This document shows positions 27,935-35,601 of a stretch of DNA of 64,000 nucleotides, piece by piece. The stretch spans positions 124,001 to 188,000 of the forward strand of contig NZ_CP096203.1 of NCBI RefSeq assembly GCF_023195755.1, in the 5' to 3' direction. Source of the stretch: Chryseobacterium nepalense (GTDB lineage: Bacteria > Bacteroidota > Bacteroidia > Flavobacteriales > Weeksellaceae). Position 1 is the stretch's first letter. Each line of letters starts with the position of its first letter. Made by a program: the position numbers and the translations under genes. Under the pieces are notes generated by a model. It was not told where the DNA came from and did no database searches. It saw nothing but the letters and a program-made list of their open reading frames with translations.

Positions 27935-27963
27935 AAGCCCTCAACACAAAATGTTGAGGGCTT
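27935..27963 (-). terminator. Intrinsic terminator after pilin copy 4
   Basis: Same stem as at 26751 (AAGCCCTCAACA / TGTTGAGGGCTT), located after the stop of the gene at 27987-28529. Confidence 0.8.
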
Positions 27964-27986
27964 ATATAAATTATTGTTTGTTTTAA

Positions 27987-28529
27987 TTACAATGCAGTGG
28001 CAGTATAAATTATTTTTTGCATGTAAGTTCCTTTAGGCTTTCCCAGAAGTACCTTTGATGCTTTTTCTGCCGAAATAGAATAGGCAATATTTAAAGATTG
28101 TTTTGCCCCTAAACTTGCGTTACTTACCAGAACCTGATCGTTTGTGGATAAGGTAACCTCATTCAGGGTTCCCGTTAAACTTCCGCCCGCTATTGCTTTT
28201 ACCTGTAATACGTCTACCGGAATTACATTTGCGCCACTTACAAAGTTTGCGCCCTCAGATTTTACTTTTACATCGAAATTCTTGGAAGAAATAATGACTA
28301 AGCTATTGGGCACCGTCACATTTTTTGAAGAATTATAATCTGTTGTATTCACATAATTAAAATCCACAGTGCCTCCTGAAGCAACACTTCCTACGTCCAT
28401 TGAAATAACATCGGCTAAATTAATGTTGACGGAGGTATTAACCTGATCAGAATTTTGTGCCAGAACTTGGTTGCTTCCTAAAACGATTGCTCCCCAAGAC
28501 AACGCAGCGATAACAAATTGTTTTTTCAT
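27987..28529 (-). CDS. Divergent pilin-like fibre subunit, copy 4
   Basis: 180 residues with a signal peptide (MKKQFVIAALSWGAIVLGSN). The fold pattern is that of the other subunits (VDFNYVNTTDYNSSKNVTV; NFDVKVKSEGANFVSG; LLGKPKGTYMQKIIYTATAL) but the sequence has diverged throughout. It is the farthest upstream in the array and its upstream region lacks the TGTAGTG repeats, so it is probably regulated differently. It could be a minor, anchor or alternative subunit. Confidence 0.75.
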   Translation of the reverse strand: MKKQFVIAALSWGAIVLGSNQVLAQNSDQVNTSVNINLADVISMDVGSVASGGTVDFNYVNTTDYNSSKNVTVPNSLVIISSKNFDVKVKSEGANFVSGANVIPVDVLQVKAIAGGSLTGTLNEVTLSTNDQVLVSNASLGAKQSLNIAYSISAEKASKVLLGKPKGTYMQKIIYTATAL

Positions 28530-28942
28530 GATAGAATAAATTTAATGGAACTCTAATAAAATGATGCCATTCAATATAATTATACTGACAAATGTCATTA
28601 AAATCAAATCTAATAACATTATTTGACATGACCAAACCATTATTGTTATTTTTAACTGATTGTAATTCTGTGCGTTAAGCATATTTTCTTTTGAATCGGG
28701 ATATTATCACTATTGTATTTCACTTTCAAATGATAAATAAATATAGATTTTTTTACAAAACAGAAGATAATCGATGAAACTTGTTGATACATTTATATAC
28801 CATACTGTGGTACAGCCACAGAAATATTATTTCATATTACGGCTGCTTTAGACTGAAGAGTTGTATTTGGTTAAGTGTTACCAGGATTTTGTTAATTCTA
28901 ATCGTATTTATCATTGCAATTTTGTACTTATAAAATAGGACA
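28530..28942. other. Divergent intergenic region between pilin copy 4 and the NmrA-like gene
   Basis: 413 bp, AT-rich, with no coding sequence I can support. It contains the palindrome TGACAAATGTCA near 28585 and a short inverted repeat CTGTGG / CCACAG near 28806. Promoters of both flanking genes must lie here, but I see no full consensus. Confidence 0.5.
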
Positions 28943-29845
28943 ATGAAAATAGTATTAACAGGTTCTCTAGGGAACATAGGAAATCCGCTTACCCAATTAT
29001 TGGTTGGGGCAGGACATCAGGTTACGGTGATCAGCCGCAGAAAGGAAAGAATACCTGAAATAGAAAATTTAGGTGCTGTAGCAGCCATAGGAAGCATACA
29101 GGATGTGGAATTTTTAACAGAAACTTTTAAAAATGCTGATGCGGTCTACTTAATGGAAGCATGGGAAGGTATGGGAAGTCTTTTTGATCAGGAAATCGAT
29201 TTTCTGGCTGAATTTAAAAAAACAGCTCGGAACTATGTAAAAGCCGTTCAACAGTCAGGAATCAGGAAAATCATTCATTTAAGCAGTATCGGGGCACATT
29301 CAGATCAAGGCACCGGAAGTCTTTTGGTTCACTATCATGTTGAGCAGATTTTACAGACTCTTCCTGAAGATGTTTCCATAAAATTTATGCGTCCCGTGGG
29401 ATTTTTCAGCAATATCTACCGCTGGCTTCCGGCAATACAATCTCAGGGTAAAATTATTCAAAGCTATGGAGGATCGCGCAAAGAACCCTGGGTTTCACCT
29501 TATGATATTGCTGCGACCATTGCAGACGAGATGGAAAAACCGTTCAGCGGCAGAACAGTACATTATATCGCCAGTGATGAGGTTTCTCCTGATGAAATTA
29601 CCGCGGCATTAGGACAATCGATTGGGAATCCGGATTTGGAATGGAAAGTAGTTTCGAGTGAAGAATTATTGCATCAAATGATGTCTGCGGGCATTAATGA
29701 ATGGATTGCCAAAGGAATGGTTGCCATGCAAAGAGCACAGGCAGACGGTAGCCTGTATGAGGATTTTTATGCCAATAAACCCACCTTCGGAAAAGTGAAG
29801 TTTGAAGATTTTACAAAAGAATTTGCTCAGAAATATAAAATATAA
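28943..29845 (+). CDS. NmrA-like NAD(P)-binding oxidoreductase
   Basis: 300 residues. The N-terminal Rossmann motif GSLGNIGNPLTQLL, the basic patch SRRKER after the second strand (NADP preference) and LSSIGAHSDQGTGSLL in the middle fit atypical SDRs of the NmrA/HSCARG type (NADPH sensors or quinone-type reductases). The substrate is unknown. An SDR gene and an AraC regulator gene follow in the same direction with gaps of 12 and 34 bp, so the three look like one operon under AraC control. Confidence 0.85.
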   Translation: MKIVLTGSLGNIGNPLTQLLVGAGHQVTVISRRKERIPEIENLGAVAAIGSIQDVEFLTETFKNADAVYLMEAWEGMGSLFDQEIDFLAEFKKTARNYVKAVQQSGIRKIIHLSSIGAHSDQGTGSLLVHYHVEQILQTLPEDVSIKFMRPVGFFSNIYRWLPAIQSQGKIIQSYGGSRKEPWVSPYDIAATIADEMEKPFSGRTVHYIASDEVSPDEITAALGQSIGNPDLEWKVVSSEELLHQMMSAGINEWIAKGMVAMQRAQADGSLYEDFYANKPTFGKVKFEDFTKEFAQKYKI

Positions 29846-29857
29846 ATATAAATTAAA

Positions 29858-30595
29858 ATGAAAACAGCATTAATAACAGGAGCCAACAAAGGAATAGGCT
29901 TTGAGACCGCTAAACAACTTTTAGAAAACGGATATTTTGTTTTTATAGGAAGCCGTGATATTGATAACGGAGAATCTGCAGTGGAACAACTGAAAAAAGC
30001 AGGTTTCGCGCATACGGAAGCCATTCAATTGGATGTAACCGACGCCGGCTCAGTGGAAAAAGCAAAATCAGCAGTCAGAAGCAAAACCGATGTATTGGAT
30101 GTGCTGATCAACAACGCCGGAATAAACGGAGGAATGCCGCAGGCAGCTTTGGAAGCGCCGGTTGAGTCTTTTCAAAAAGTACTGGATACCAATCTGTACG
30201 GTGTTATAAGAATGACCCAGACATTTATGGATCTTCTTAGAAAATCAGAGGAGCCGAGAATCGTCAATGTTTCTTCAAGCGGCTGTTCCCTCACGTTACA
30301 TTCTGATCCCGACTGGATCTACTACAGTCATAAAGCAGCGGTGTATACCGCTTCAAAAGCCGCCATGAATATGTATACCATCAACCTTGCCTATGAGCTC
30401 CGTGATACCCCATTTAAAGTCAATGCAGTCTGTCCGGGATTTGTCGCTACGGATTTTAATAATCACCGCGGTACAGGAACTGTGAAAGAAGGCGGAAAAA
30501 GAATTGCAAAATATGCCATGATCGGGCAGGACGGGCCTACCGGAAAATTCATCAGCGAAGAATATAATCCCGAAACCGGGGAAACACCATGGTAA
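29858..30595 (+). CDS. Short-chain dehydrogenase/reductase
   Basis: 245 residues. TGANKGIG cofactor motif at the N-terminus, NNAG (VLINNAGINGG), catalytic Ser in NVSSSG and the YxxxK motif (YTASK), all in place for a classical SDR that reduces a carbonyl with NAD(P)H. The end NPETGETPW is typical of a subgroup often annotated as carbonyl reductase-like. A paralogue is at 52254-53030, also followed by an AraC gene. Substrate unknown. Confidence 0.88.
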   Translation: MKTALITGANKGIGFETAKQLLENGYFVFIGSRDIDNGESAVEQLKKAGFAHTEAIQLDVTDAGSVEKAKSAVRSKTDVLDVLINNAGINGGMPQAALEAPVESFQKVLDTNLYGVIRMTQTFMDLLRKSEEPRIVNVSSSGCSLTLHSDPDWIYYSHKAAVYTASKAAMNMYTINLAYELRDTPFKVNAVCPGFVATDFNNHRGTGTVKEGGKRIAKYAMIGQDGPTGKFISEEYNPETGETPW

Positions 30596-30629
30596 TTAAT
30601 TCACTATTTTTACAGAACCAATCAAACAA

Positions 30630-31541
30630 ATGAAAAGCAACCCAAATCATTTTCATAAATTTCACTCGTTAACTGAATTCCATAAGATGTTCGGAGTTCC
30701 TAAACCTGAGCATCCACTGGTCAGTTTCATCCGTCTGGAAGATATGACCCTACCTGTTGAGGAGCTATCGGAAAATCTGATATTGGATTTTTACAAGATC
30801 GCCTATAAGGATACGATCGGAAGTGCCAAATATGGCCAGCATCATTATGATTTTGGTGAAGGTGGTCTGGTATTTACAGCTCCGGGACAGCTCTTTGAAA
30901 AACCTAAGAATAATAAGAGCAAAGGCTTCCTGATCCTGCTTCATCCTGATTTTCTGCTTTCCTATCCATTAGCAAAAAAAATCAGACAATACGGATTCTT
31001 TTCCTATGCAACGGATGAAGCGCTGCATGTATCAGAAAAAGAAAAAGAGACCTTATTTTCAGTATTTAAGATTATTGAGGAGGAGCTTAATAACAGAACA
31101 GACGATGTGAGTCAGGATGTGGTTGTCTCTCAGATCGAACTTCTTCTGAATTACAGCAGTAGGTATTACAAACGTCAGTTTATTACGTATAAGGCAGTTA
31201 ATGACCGCCTCATTGATAAGTTTGAAAAAGTTCTTGACGTTTATTTTAATACTGATGAAGAGCTGCAGAACGGAATGCCAACGGTGCAGGATCTTGCTGA
31301 TCAGCTAAACGTATCCGCAAATTACCTGAGTGACATGTTACGTTCTTTAACCGGATTCAATACACAGCAGCATATCCATAACAGATTCATTGAAACCGCA
31401 AAGAAAATATTATCCACTACGGATCTGTCGGTATCTGAAATTGCCTACCATATGGGATTTGAGTATCCGCAGTCCTTCACCAGATTATTCAAGAGTAAAA
31501 CCAATCAGACTCCTTTGGAGTTCAGGCAATCATTTAATTAG
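30630..31541 (+). CDS. AraC-family transcriptional regulator
   Basis: 303 residues. The N-terminal about 170 residues are a cupin-like sensor domain (GEGGLVFTAPGQLFEKP; FLILLHPDFLLSYPLAKKIR), and the C-terminal about 100 are two helix-turn-helix motifs (VQDLADQLNVSANYLSDML; VSEIAYHMGFEYPQSFTRLF) ending in PLEFRQ. AraC proteins bind direct half-sites about two helical turns apart. It is encoded directly after the SDR it may control. Its paralogue at 53089-53917 is broken, so this protein could be the only active regulator for both SDR loci. Confidence 0.9.
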   Translation: MKSNPNHFHKFHSLTEFHKMFGVPKPEHPLVSFIRLEDMTLPVEELSENLILDFYKIAYKDTIGSAKYGQHHYDFGEGGLVFTAPGQLFEKPKNNKSKGFLILLHPDFLLSYPLAKKIRQYGFFSYATDEALHVSEKEKETLFSVFKIIEEELNNRTDDVSQDVVVSQIELLLNYSSRYYKRQFITYKAVNDRLIDKFEKVLDVYFNTDEELQNGMPTVQDLADQLNVSANYLSDMLRSLTGFNTQQHIHNRFIETAKKILSTTDLSVSEIAYHMGFEYPQSFTRLFKSKTNQTPLEFRQSFN

Positions 31542-31629
31542 ACCGTCAGCAATTGTATTTATCAACCATTTGTTTTATGTCTTCGTAATCTGACGGTCGG
31601 TTCATCATCATTGTCTTATATAAATTAAA

Positions 31630-31656
31630 AAAGGTGAATCAACATGATTCACCTTT
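31630..31656. terminator. Bidirectional terminator between convergent genes
   Basis: Perfect 12-bp stem AAAGGTGAATCA / TGATTCACCTTT with a 3-nt loop, flanked by A-rich and T-rich tracts. It sits between the AraC gene (+) and the hydrolase gene (-). Confidence 0.85.
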
Positions 31657-31671
31657 ATATATAATCGTTTA

Positions 31672-32493
31672 TTACTCTTCAATAAATGCTAAAAGATCTT
31701 TGTTAATGGTTTCATGCTCGGTAGTTGGCATTCCGTGAGGGAAACCGGGATAAGTAATCAGTTTTCCGTTCTTTAATAATTTAATGGATTTTAATGCAGC
31801 ATTGGCAATAGGAACGATCTGGTCATCCTCACCATGCATCACCAAAACCGGAATATCCACCGCTTTAAGATCTTCACTTAAATCGGTCTCTGAAAACGCT
31901 TTAATTCCATCATAATGAGCTACGATTCCGCCCATCAGTCCCTGTCTCCACCAGTTTCTCTGAACACCGTCTTTTACATCAGCGCCTTCTCTGTTATACC
32001 CGTAAAAAGGAAAAGTAAGGTCATAATAAAACTGATTTCTGTTGTTCATGGTCTGATTTCTGATATCATCAAAAACCGACATCGGCACACCGTCCGGATT
32101 GCTTTCACTCTGCACCATCACAGGAGGAATTGCACTGATCAACACTGCTTTTTTAGCTCTTCCGTTGGCATATTTATTCACATAACGGATTACTTCACCA
32201 CCGCCTGTTGAGTGTCCGATGTGTACCACATCCTTCAAATCTAAAAATTCAACCAATTCTGCAGCATCAGAAGCATATTGCTCAATGGTGTGGTTATAAA
32301 TATTTTGGCTGGAACGTCCGTGACCTCTCCTGTCGTGAGCGATTACCCGGTACCCTTTTTTCAGAAAGAAAATAACCTGGGCATCCCAGTCGTCTGAAGA
32401 TAATGGCCATCCGTGGTGAAACATCAATACCGGTCCTTCACCCTGGTCTTTGTAAAAAATTTCTGTTCCGTCTTTTAATGTAAGTGTACTCAT
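31672..32493 (-). CDS. Alpha/beta hydrolase of the non-haem chloroperoxidase type
   Basis: 273 residues, the usual length for this family. HHGWP forms the oxyanion region, GHSTGGGE the nucleophile elbow (Ser95), HGEDDQIVP carries the acid and FPHGMPTTEH the catalytic His. Such enzymes are esterases or perhydrolases that were historically called haloperoxidases; the physiological substrate is unknown. It has no signal peptide. On the - strand, TACATTTG at 32541-32548 is a good -7 box. Confidence 0.88.
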   Translation of the reverse strand: MSTLTLKDGTEIFYKDQGEGPVLMFHHGWPLSSDDWDAQVIFFLKKGYRVIAHDRRGHGRSSQNIYNHTIEQYASDAAELVEFLDLKDVVHIGHSTGGGEVIRYVNKYANGRAKKAVLISAIPPVMVQSESNPDGVPMSVFDDIRNQTMNNRNQFYYDLTFPFYGYNREGADVKDGVQRNWWRQGLMGGIVAHYDGIKAFSETDLSEDLKAVDIPVLVMHGEDDQIVPIANAALKSIKLLKNGKLITYPGFPHGMPTTEHETINKDLLAFIEE

Positions 32494-32540
32494 AATATTA
32501 ATTTTTTTATGTTGTTAATTGTTTTGTCTTATTTGTTTAG

Positions 32541-32548
32541 CAAATGTA
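32541..32548 (-). promoter_or_regulatory. -7 box of the alpha/beta hydrolase gene
   Basis: TACATTTG on the - strand, 48 bp before the start codon, matches TAnnTTTG. Confidence 0.5.
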
Positions 32549-32755
32549 TGGAGGATAAAACAGGTAGAAATTAATCTAGTTTAACTTCGTACATTTTGAT
32601 ACAATTTTTATTAGGGGGCAGCTTATTGACATTTATCTAAAGCTGTTTGTTAATTTCTATGGCAGCTTTTCCTTGTGTAGATTATCCTGAGCTTGTGGAA
32701 TGGTTTTCTCTTTTTTGCCATTACAGACATACTCAGATCGGACTGCAATTCGGGA

Positions 32756-33271
32756 TTAATTCACATTTTCCCTTACCAGTTCGAGTAAATCTTCCGCACC
32801 GCCATTGAATTTATTTCCATTAATGAAAAATGAAGGCGTGCCGTTTACGCCGCTGATAATACCGCTCTCGAAATCTGAATCTACTTTCTTTTCCAGTTCG
32901 GGTTTCTGAATATCTTCTTTGAATTGAGAAAGGTTTAAACCTATTTTTTCTGCAAGCTGAAATAGAAAACTTTCATTCAGAGATTGCTGATTTTCATAAA
33001 TGACATCATGCATTTCCCAGAATTTCCCCTGAAGATCGGCGGCTTCTGCTGCAATTGCGGCGGGTCTTGCATATGGATGCATTTCCGACAACGGAAAATT
33101 CCTGAAAACAAAGTTTACCTGACCTTTGAATTCTTTCATTAATTCTTTAAGAACAGGATAAGCGGCTCCACAATACGGACATTGATAATCGCCGTATTCT
33201 ACAATGGTAAGGTCGGCATTGTCGTTACCTTGCGCATGGTCAGTTTTATTTACTGATGGTTTTAGTGACAT
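32756..33271 (-). CDS. DsbA/thioredoxin-fold thiol-disulphide oxidoreductase
   Basis: 171 residues. EYGDYQCPYCGAAYP holds the redox pair Cys31-Cys34 (CPYC) and NGTPSFFING the cis-proline loop, with the helical insertion typical of DsbA/FrnE-like proteins between them. There is no signal peptide, so it should act in the cytoplasm, unlike classical DsbA. It starts 2 nt after the peroxiredoxin gene, so it probably serves as a thiol partner or reductase in peroxide defence. The operon carries the shared 27-bp promoter motif upstream. Confidence 0.85.
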   Translation of the reverse strand: MSLKPSVNKTDHAQGNDNADLTIVEYGDYQCPYCGAAYPVLKELMKEFKGQVNFVFRNFPLSEMHPYARPAAIAAEAADLQGKFWEMHDVIYENQQSLNESFLFQLAEKIGLNLSQFKEDIQKPELEKKVDSDFESGIISGVNGTPSFFINGNKFNGGAEDLLELVRENVN

Positions 33272-33273
33272 AA

Positions 33274-33735
33274 TTATTTTGTATTAAGTGTTTCTAAAGC
33301 TTCCAATATTCCGTCTGCACCAGGATTAATAGCCGTTGGTGACAGATAACTCCATTCGATGATGCCCTCTTTATTGATAACAAATAAAGCCCTTTTGCAT
33401 TCTCCTTCCTCCTCATCATAAACGCCATACTTTTTTGCGGTTTCTCCTTTTGCTTCAAAGTCGGCAAGCAAAGGAAAATGCAGGTTCCGTGATTCTGAAA
33501 AAGCCAGATGACACCATTTGCTGTCCACAGAGATTCCGAATATTTCTGCGTCGTATTTTTTGAAGAATTTCAGCATTTCGTTGTACAATGCCATCTGATC
33601 ACTGCAAACCGGGCTCCAGTCTGCGGGATAAAAGGCGAGAATAACATTTTTTCCTTTAAATTCAGATAATGTTATTTTCTGGTCTGGTGTAGCAAATAAT
33701 GTAAAATCTGGGGCAACAGTTCCTTTTTGTAACAT
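33274..33735 (-). CDS. Peroxiredoxin (AhpC/TSA-type)
   Basis: 153 residues. The thioredoxin-fold start APDFTLFATPDQKITLSEFK and the active site FYPADWSPVCSDQ, with peroxidatic Cys44, fit a peroxiredoxin that reduces H2O2 or organic peroxides. Another Cys is in SKWCHLAF and one in EGECKRALF; which one resolves is unclear. The gene heads an operon with the DsbA-like gene. The promoter at 34001-34064 matches those of the SRPBCC and Dps genes. Confidence 0.87.
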   Translation of the reverse strand: MLQKGTVAPDFTLFATPDQKITLSEFKGKNVILAFYPADWSPVCSDQMALYNEMLKFFKKYDAEIFGISVDSKWCHLAFSESRNLHFPLLADFEAKGETAKKYGVYDEEEGECKRALFVINKEGIIEWSYLSPTAINPGADGILEALETLNTK

Positions 33736-33826
33736 AATATTTAGTTTTTTGGGTTATTGAATTGAAAATCTACAACAAGTTAGCAATAAAATGGCAGGTA
33801 AAAGCAAATGCCAGTTTACCAATATA

Positions 33827-33955
33827 TTAATTAAGACAGGAGCTACCGCAGCGCCATATAGAAATCCCGTCCACAATAGCGGAAGATTCCGTCATCATGG
33901 GTATGGAGTTCTTTTTTTCTAACTCATATTTAAAGCTTAAATTTTCAGTATGCAT
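33827..33955 (-). CDS. Possible 42-residue peptide with a Cys-containing C-terminus
   Basis: ATG at 33953-33955 opens 42 codons (MHTENLSFKYELEKKNSIPM ...) ending in IWRCGSSCLN and a TAA stop. It lies between the shared promoter motif (34001-34064) and the peroxiredoxin gene, on the same strand, so it would be the first frame of that transcript. Two Cys in a C-G-S-S-C arrangement could be a redox or processed peptide, or an upstream regulatory frame. There are no RiPP enzymes nearby. Short length keeps this tentative. Confidence 0.3.
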   Translation of the reverse strand: MHTENLSFKYELEKKNSIPMMTESSAIVDGISIWRCGSSCLN

Positions 33956-34000
33956 CCTATTACTTTTATGATTATTATTTACAGTTCTTAATTTCTATGG

Positions 34001-34064
34001 TAAAGCTACTTCCGAACCGGGTATTTTTTAGATCTTATTCGATGAGCAGGCAAAATCAGTCGTT
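34001..34064 (-). promoter_or_regulatory. Shared-motif promoter of the peroxiredoxin operon
   Basis: -7-like TAGCTTTA on the - strand (34001-34008); 29 bp farther upstream a 27-bp motif occupies 34038-34064 (+ strand: TTCGATGA at one end, GGCAAAA in the centre, GTCGTT at the other end). The same motif at the same 29-bp distance stands before the SRPBCC and Dps genes. Outside this motif and the small frame at 33827, I see nothing supportable in 33736-34275. Confidence 0.6.
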
Positions 34065-34275
34065 GGGCTTTATATTGGTGTAGAAAATAGTGTTGTAGAT
34101 GAATATCCGTTGTATTGAGAAGTTTATGATTTGAAGATAAATTTCATTCTCGATACATTTTTCTTCACTTTGTTACAAAAAAATACTCGAATTGACGAAG
34201 CAAATATCAAAATATTCAATACACAATTTGTAGATGAATTAAAAGTTATTTGGTTACAAACAAGGTATGCTAATT

Positions 34276-34833
34276 CTAAAAAGGCTGATTGTATTTGCCT
34301 GTCAATGCTTTGTTTTCGATACTTTTTGCAAAGTTGGGTGTTTCTTCGTGATTGTGCGCATCGGAAGCAGCTTGTCTGGAAGCGGCTGCACTTGCTAATT
34401 CAATGCCGTGTTCTTTCATATATTCGAACATTTCCGGCGTTGCCGTTGCGTGAATTTCGTTGGTGTACAAAGTCGTGTTATCATCGATTTTTGAGGCTTT
34501 CAGCTCCCATAAAACCTGTACCTTCGTTCTTCCGTTTTTGGTAATGGAATCAGATACTGACAGCATTCTGCAGTAATCTGGTCGATAGACGGTGGCTACA
34601 TAATGCTGAACCATCAAAGCGTCTCCGATTGTTTCCACATTCAGCGAAACCGGCTCGCCATCGAAAGTGGTGGAAATAGCCGCTCCGATATGTTGGGTTG
34701 AGCATCTTTGATATTCGGCATCGGGTAAGTTTAATAACCAGTCTGCAATGTTAACTTTTTCGAATGGTGCATTAATAACAGCAGTTACACTTGAGTGAGA
34801 TAATGCATTTTCTGATGTTTGTAGAATTTCCAT
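34276..34833 (-). CDS. SRPBCC-like (START/polyketide cyclase fold) protein
   Basis: 185 residues, soluble. VTAVINAPFEKVNIADWLL is the usual start of an SRPBCC domain, and the alternating strands to LYTNEIHATATPEMFEYMKE with a long C-terminal helix also fit the helix-grip fold. This fold binds hydrophobic ligands; the ligand is unknown. It is a single gene with the shared 27-bp motif in its promoter, so expression is probably linked to the peroxiredoxin operon and Dps. Family assignment is by overall pattern, not by a signature residue. Confidence 0.6.
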   Translation of the reverse strand: MEILQTSENALSHSSVTAVINAPFEKVNIADWLLNLPDAEYQRCSTQHIGAAISTTFDGEPVSLNVETIGDALMVQHYVATVYRPDYCRMLSVSDSITKNGRTKVQVLWELKASKIDDNTTLYTNEIHATATPEMFEYMKEHGIELASAAASRQAASDAHNHEETPNFAKSIENKALTGKYNQPF

Positions 34834-34870
34834 AATGTTTGGGCTTTAATTATTGTATTAATTGTTGATG

Positions 34871-34934
34871 TAAAGCTACTGCCAACTTAGCGGGAAATCA
34901 GCTGGTGTTCGATGAACAGGCAGAAACTGTCGTT
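34871..34934 (-). promoter_or_regulatory. Shared-motif promoter of the SRPBCC-like gene
   Basis: TAGCTTTA (34871-34878, - strand) plus the motif at 34908-34934 (TTCGATGA, GGCAGAA, GTCGTT), again 29 bp apart. GTAGCTTTAC around the -7 position is identical to the peroxiredoxin promoter. Confidence 0.6.
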
Positions 34935-34993
34935 AGATAAGATCGAAAAATTAAAAAAGATAAAAAGGATGATGTTTTGGAAAAAAACGAAAA

Positions 34994-35015
34994 AATCACT
35001 GTAAAAACAGTGATT
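34994..35015 (-). terminator. Intrinsic terminator after the ABM-domain gene
   Basis: Perfect 9-bp stem AATCACTGT / ACAGTGATT followed on the - strand by TTTTCG and T-runs, just after the stop at 35039. Confidence 0.8.
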
Positions 35016-35038
35016 GGTCATATTAATGTTAAATGATA

Positions 35039-35587
35039 TTATTTAAAAAGCCATTTTCTGATCAGCTTTATATAATTGGGCATTACAACGAAAACCATCA
35101 GGAAAACAATGGATGCAGAGATCAAAAGCCCGTCTGAATAATGATTTGCAGGGATTTTTAATAATCTTAAAAAGGGCAGGAGTAAGAGCGGAACCACTAA
35201 TGATAAAGGATAAATGGCTGACCAGGTTACCAAAAACTGTTTCCATCGTACGGGAACCTTTGTTTCGTTTTCGTTCTCAAAAAGAAAATCGAGCCCGGAT
35301 TTTATTTTGTAATGGTCATTTTTATGAAATAGGGGGTTGGCTTTTTCAATCAGTTTTTTTCTGTTATCGGAATCAATCCAGTTTTTGAGATTTTCAATCG
35401 TATCAAATCTGATAATCACAGTGTAAACAAAAGTTAAACCCTGGATCGGTCTGATGATCTGCCAATCAATAAAACCTTTTGCATGTCTGGTTAAAGGAAC
35501 GATCTCATTGAGCCATTGCTCGTACTGTTGCTGTTTCCCATCCAGAATGTGATGCGAAATCACTACAGATGCCCCCTGATTTTCCAT
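35039..35587 (-). CDS. Antibiotic-biosynthesis-monooxygenase domain membrane protein
   Basis: 182 residues. The N-terminal about 95 residues (VVISHHILDGKQQQYEQWLN ... GFIDWQIIRP ... TVIIRFDTIENLKNW) are an ABM (dimeric ferredoxin-like) domain; the C-terminal part has two hydrophobic helices (YPLSLVVPLLLLPFLRLL; GLLISASIVFLMVFVVM). This ABM plus two-helix form is seen in proteins of the COG3224 type. The reaction is unknown. It starts 14 nt after the hybrid kinase stop and may share its transcript. Confidence 0.8.
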   Translation of the reverse strand: MENQGASVVISHHILDGKQQQYEQWLNEIVPLTRHAKGFIDWQIIRPIQGLTFVYTVIIRFDTIENLKNWIDSDNRKKLIEKANPLFHKNDHYKIKSGLDFLFENENETKVPVRWKQFLVTWSAIYPLSLVVPLLLLPFLRLLKIPANHYSDGLLISASIVFLMVFVVMPNYIKLIRKWLFK

Positions 35588-35601
35588 AACGATAGTTTTC
35601 T

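Noticed and set aside
25302..28529. Repeated promoter, gene and terminator units as a possible CRISPR or tandem-repeat array
   Set aside because: The units are about 750-1200 bp and contain full coding genes with signal peptides; this is gene duplication.
32552..32582. Possible fourth copy of the 27-bp stress motif before the alpha/beta hydrolase
   Set aside because: It matches only in AACAGGTAGAAA-type words and lies about 5 bp, not 29 bp, from the -7 box; the ends TTCGAT and GTCGTT are absent.
34131..34544. 137-codon frame on the + strand
   Set aside because: Most of it is antisense to the SRPBCC-like gene and its composition is that of a shadow frame; no start context.
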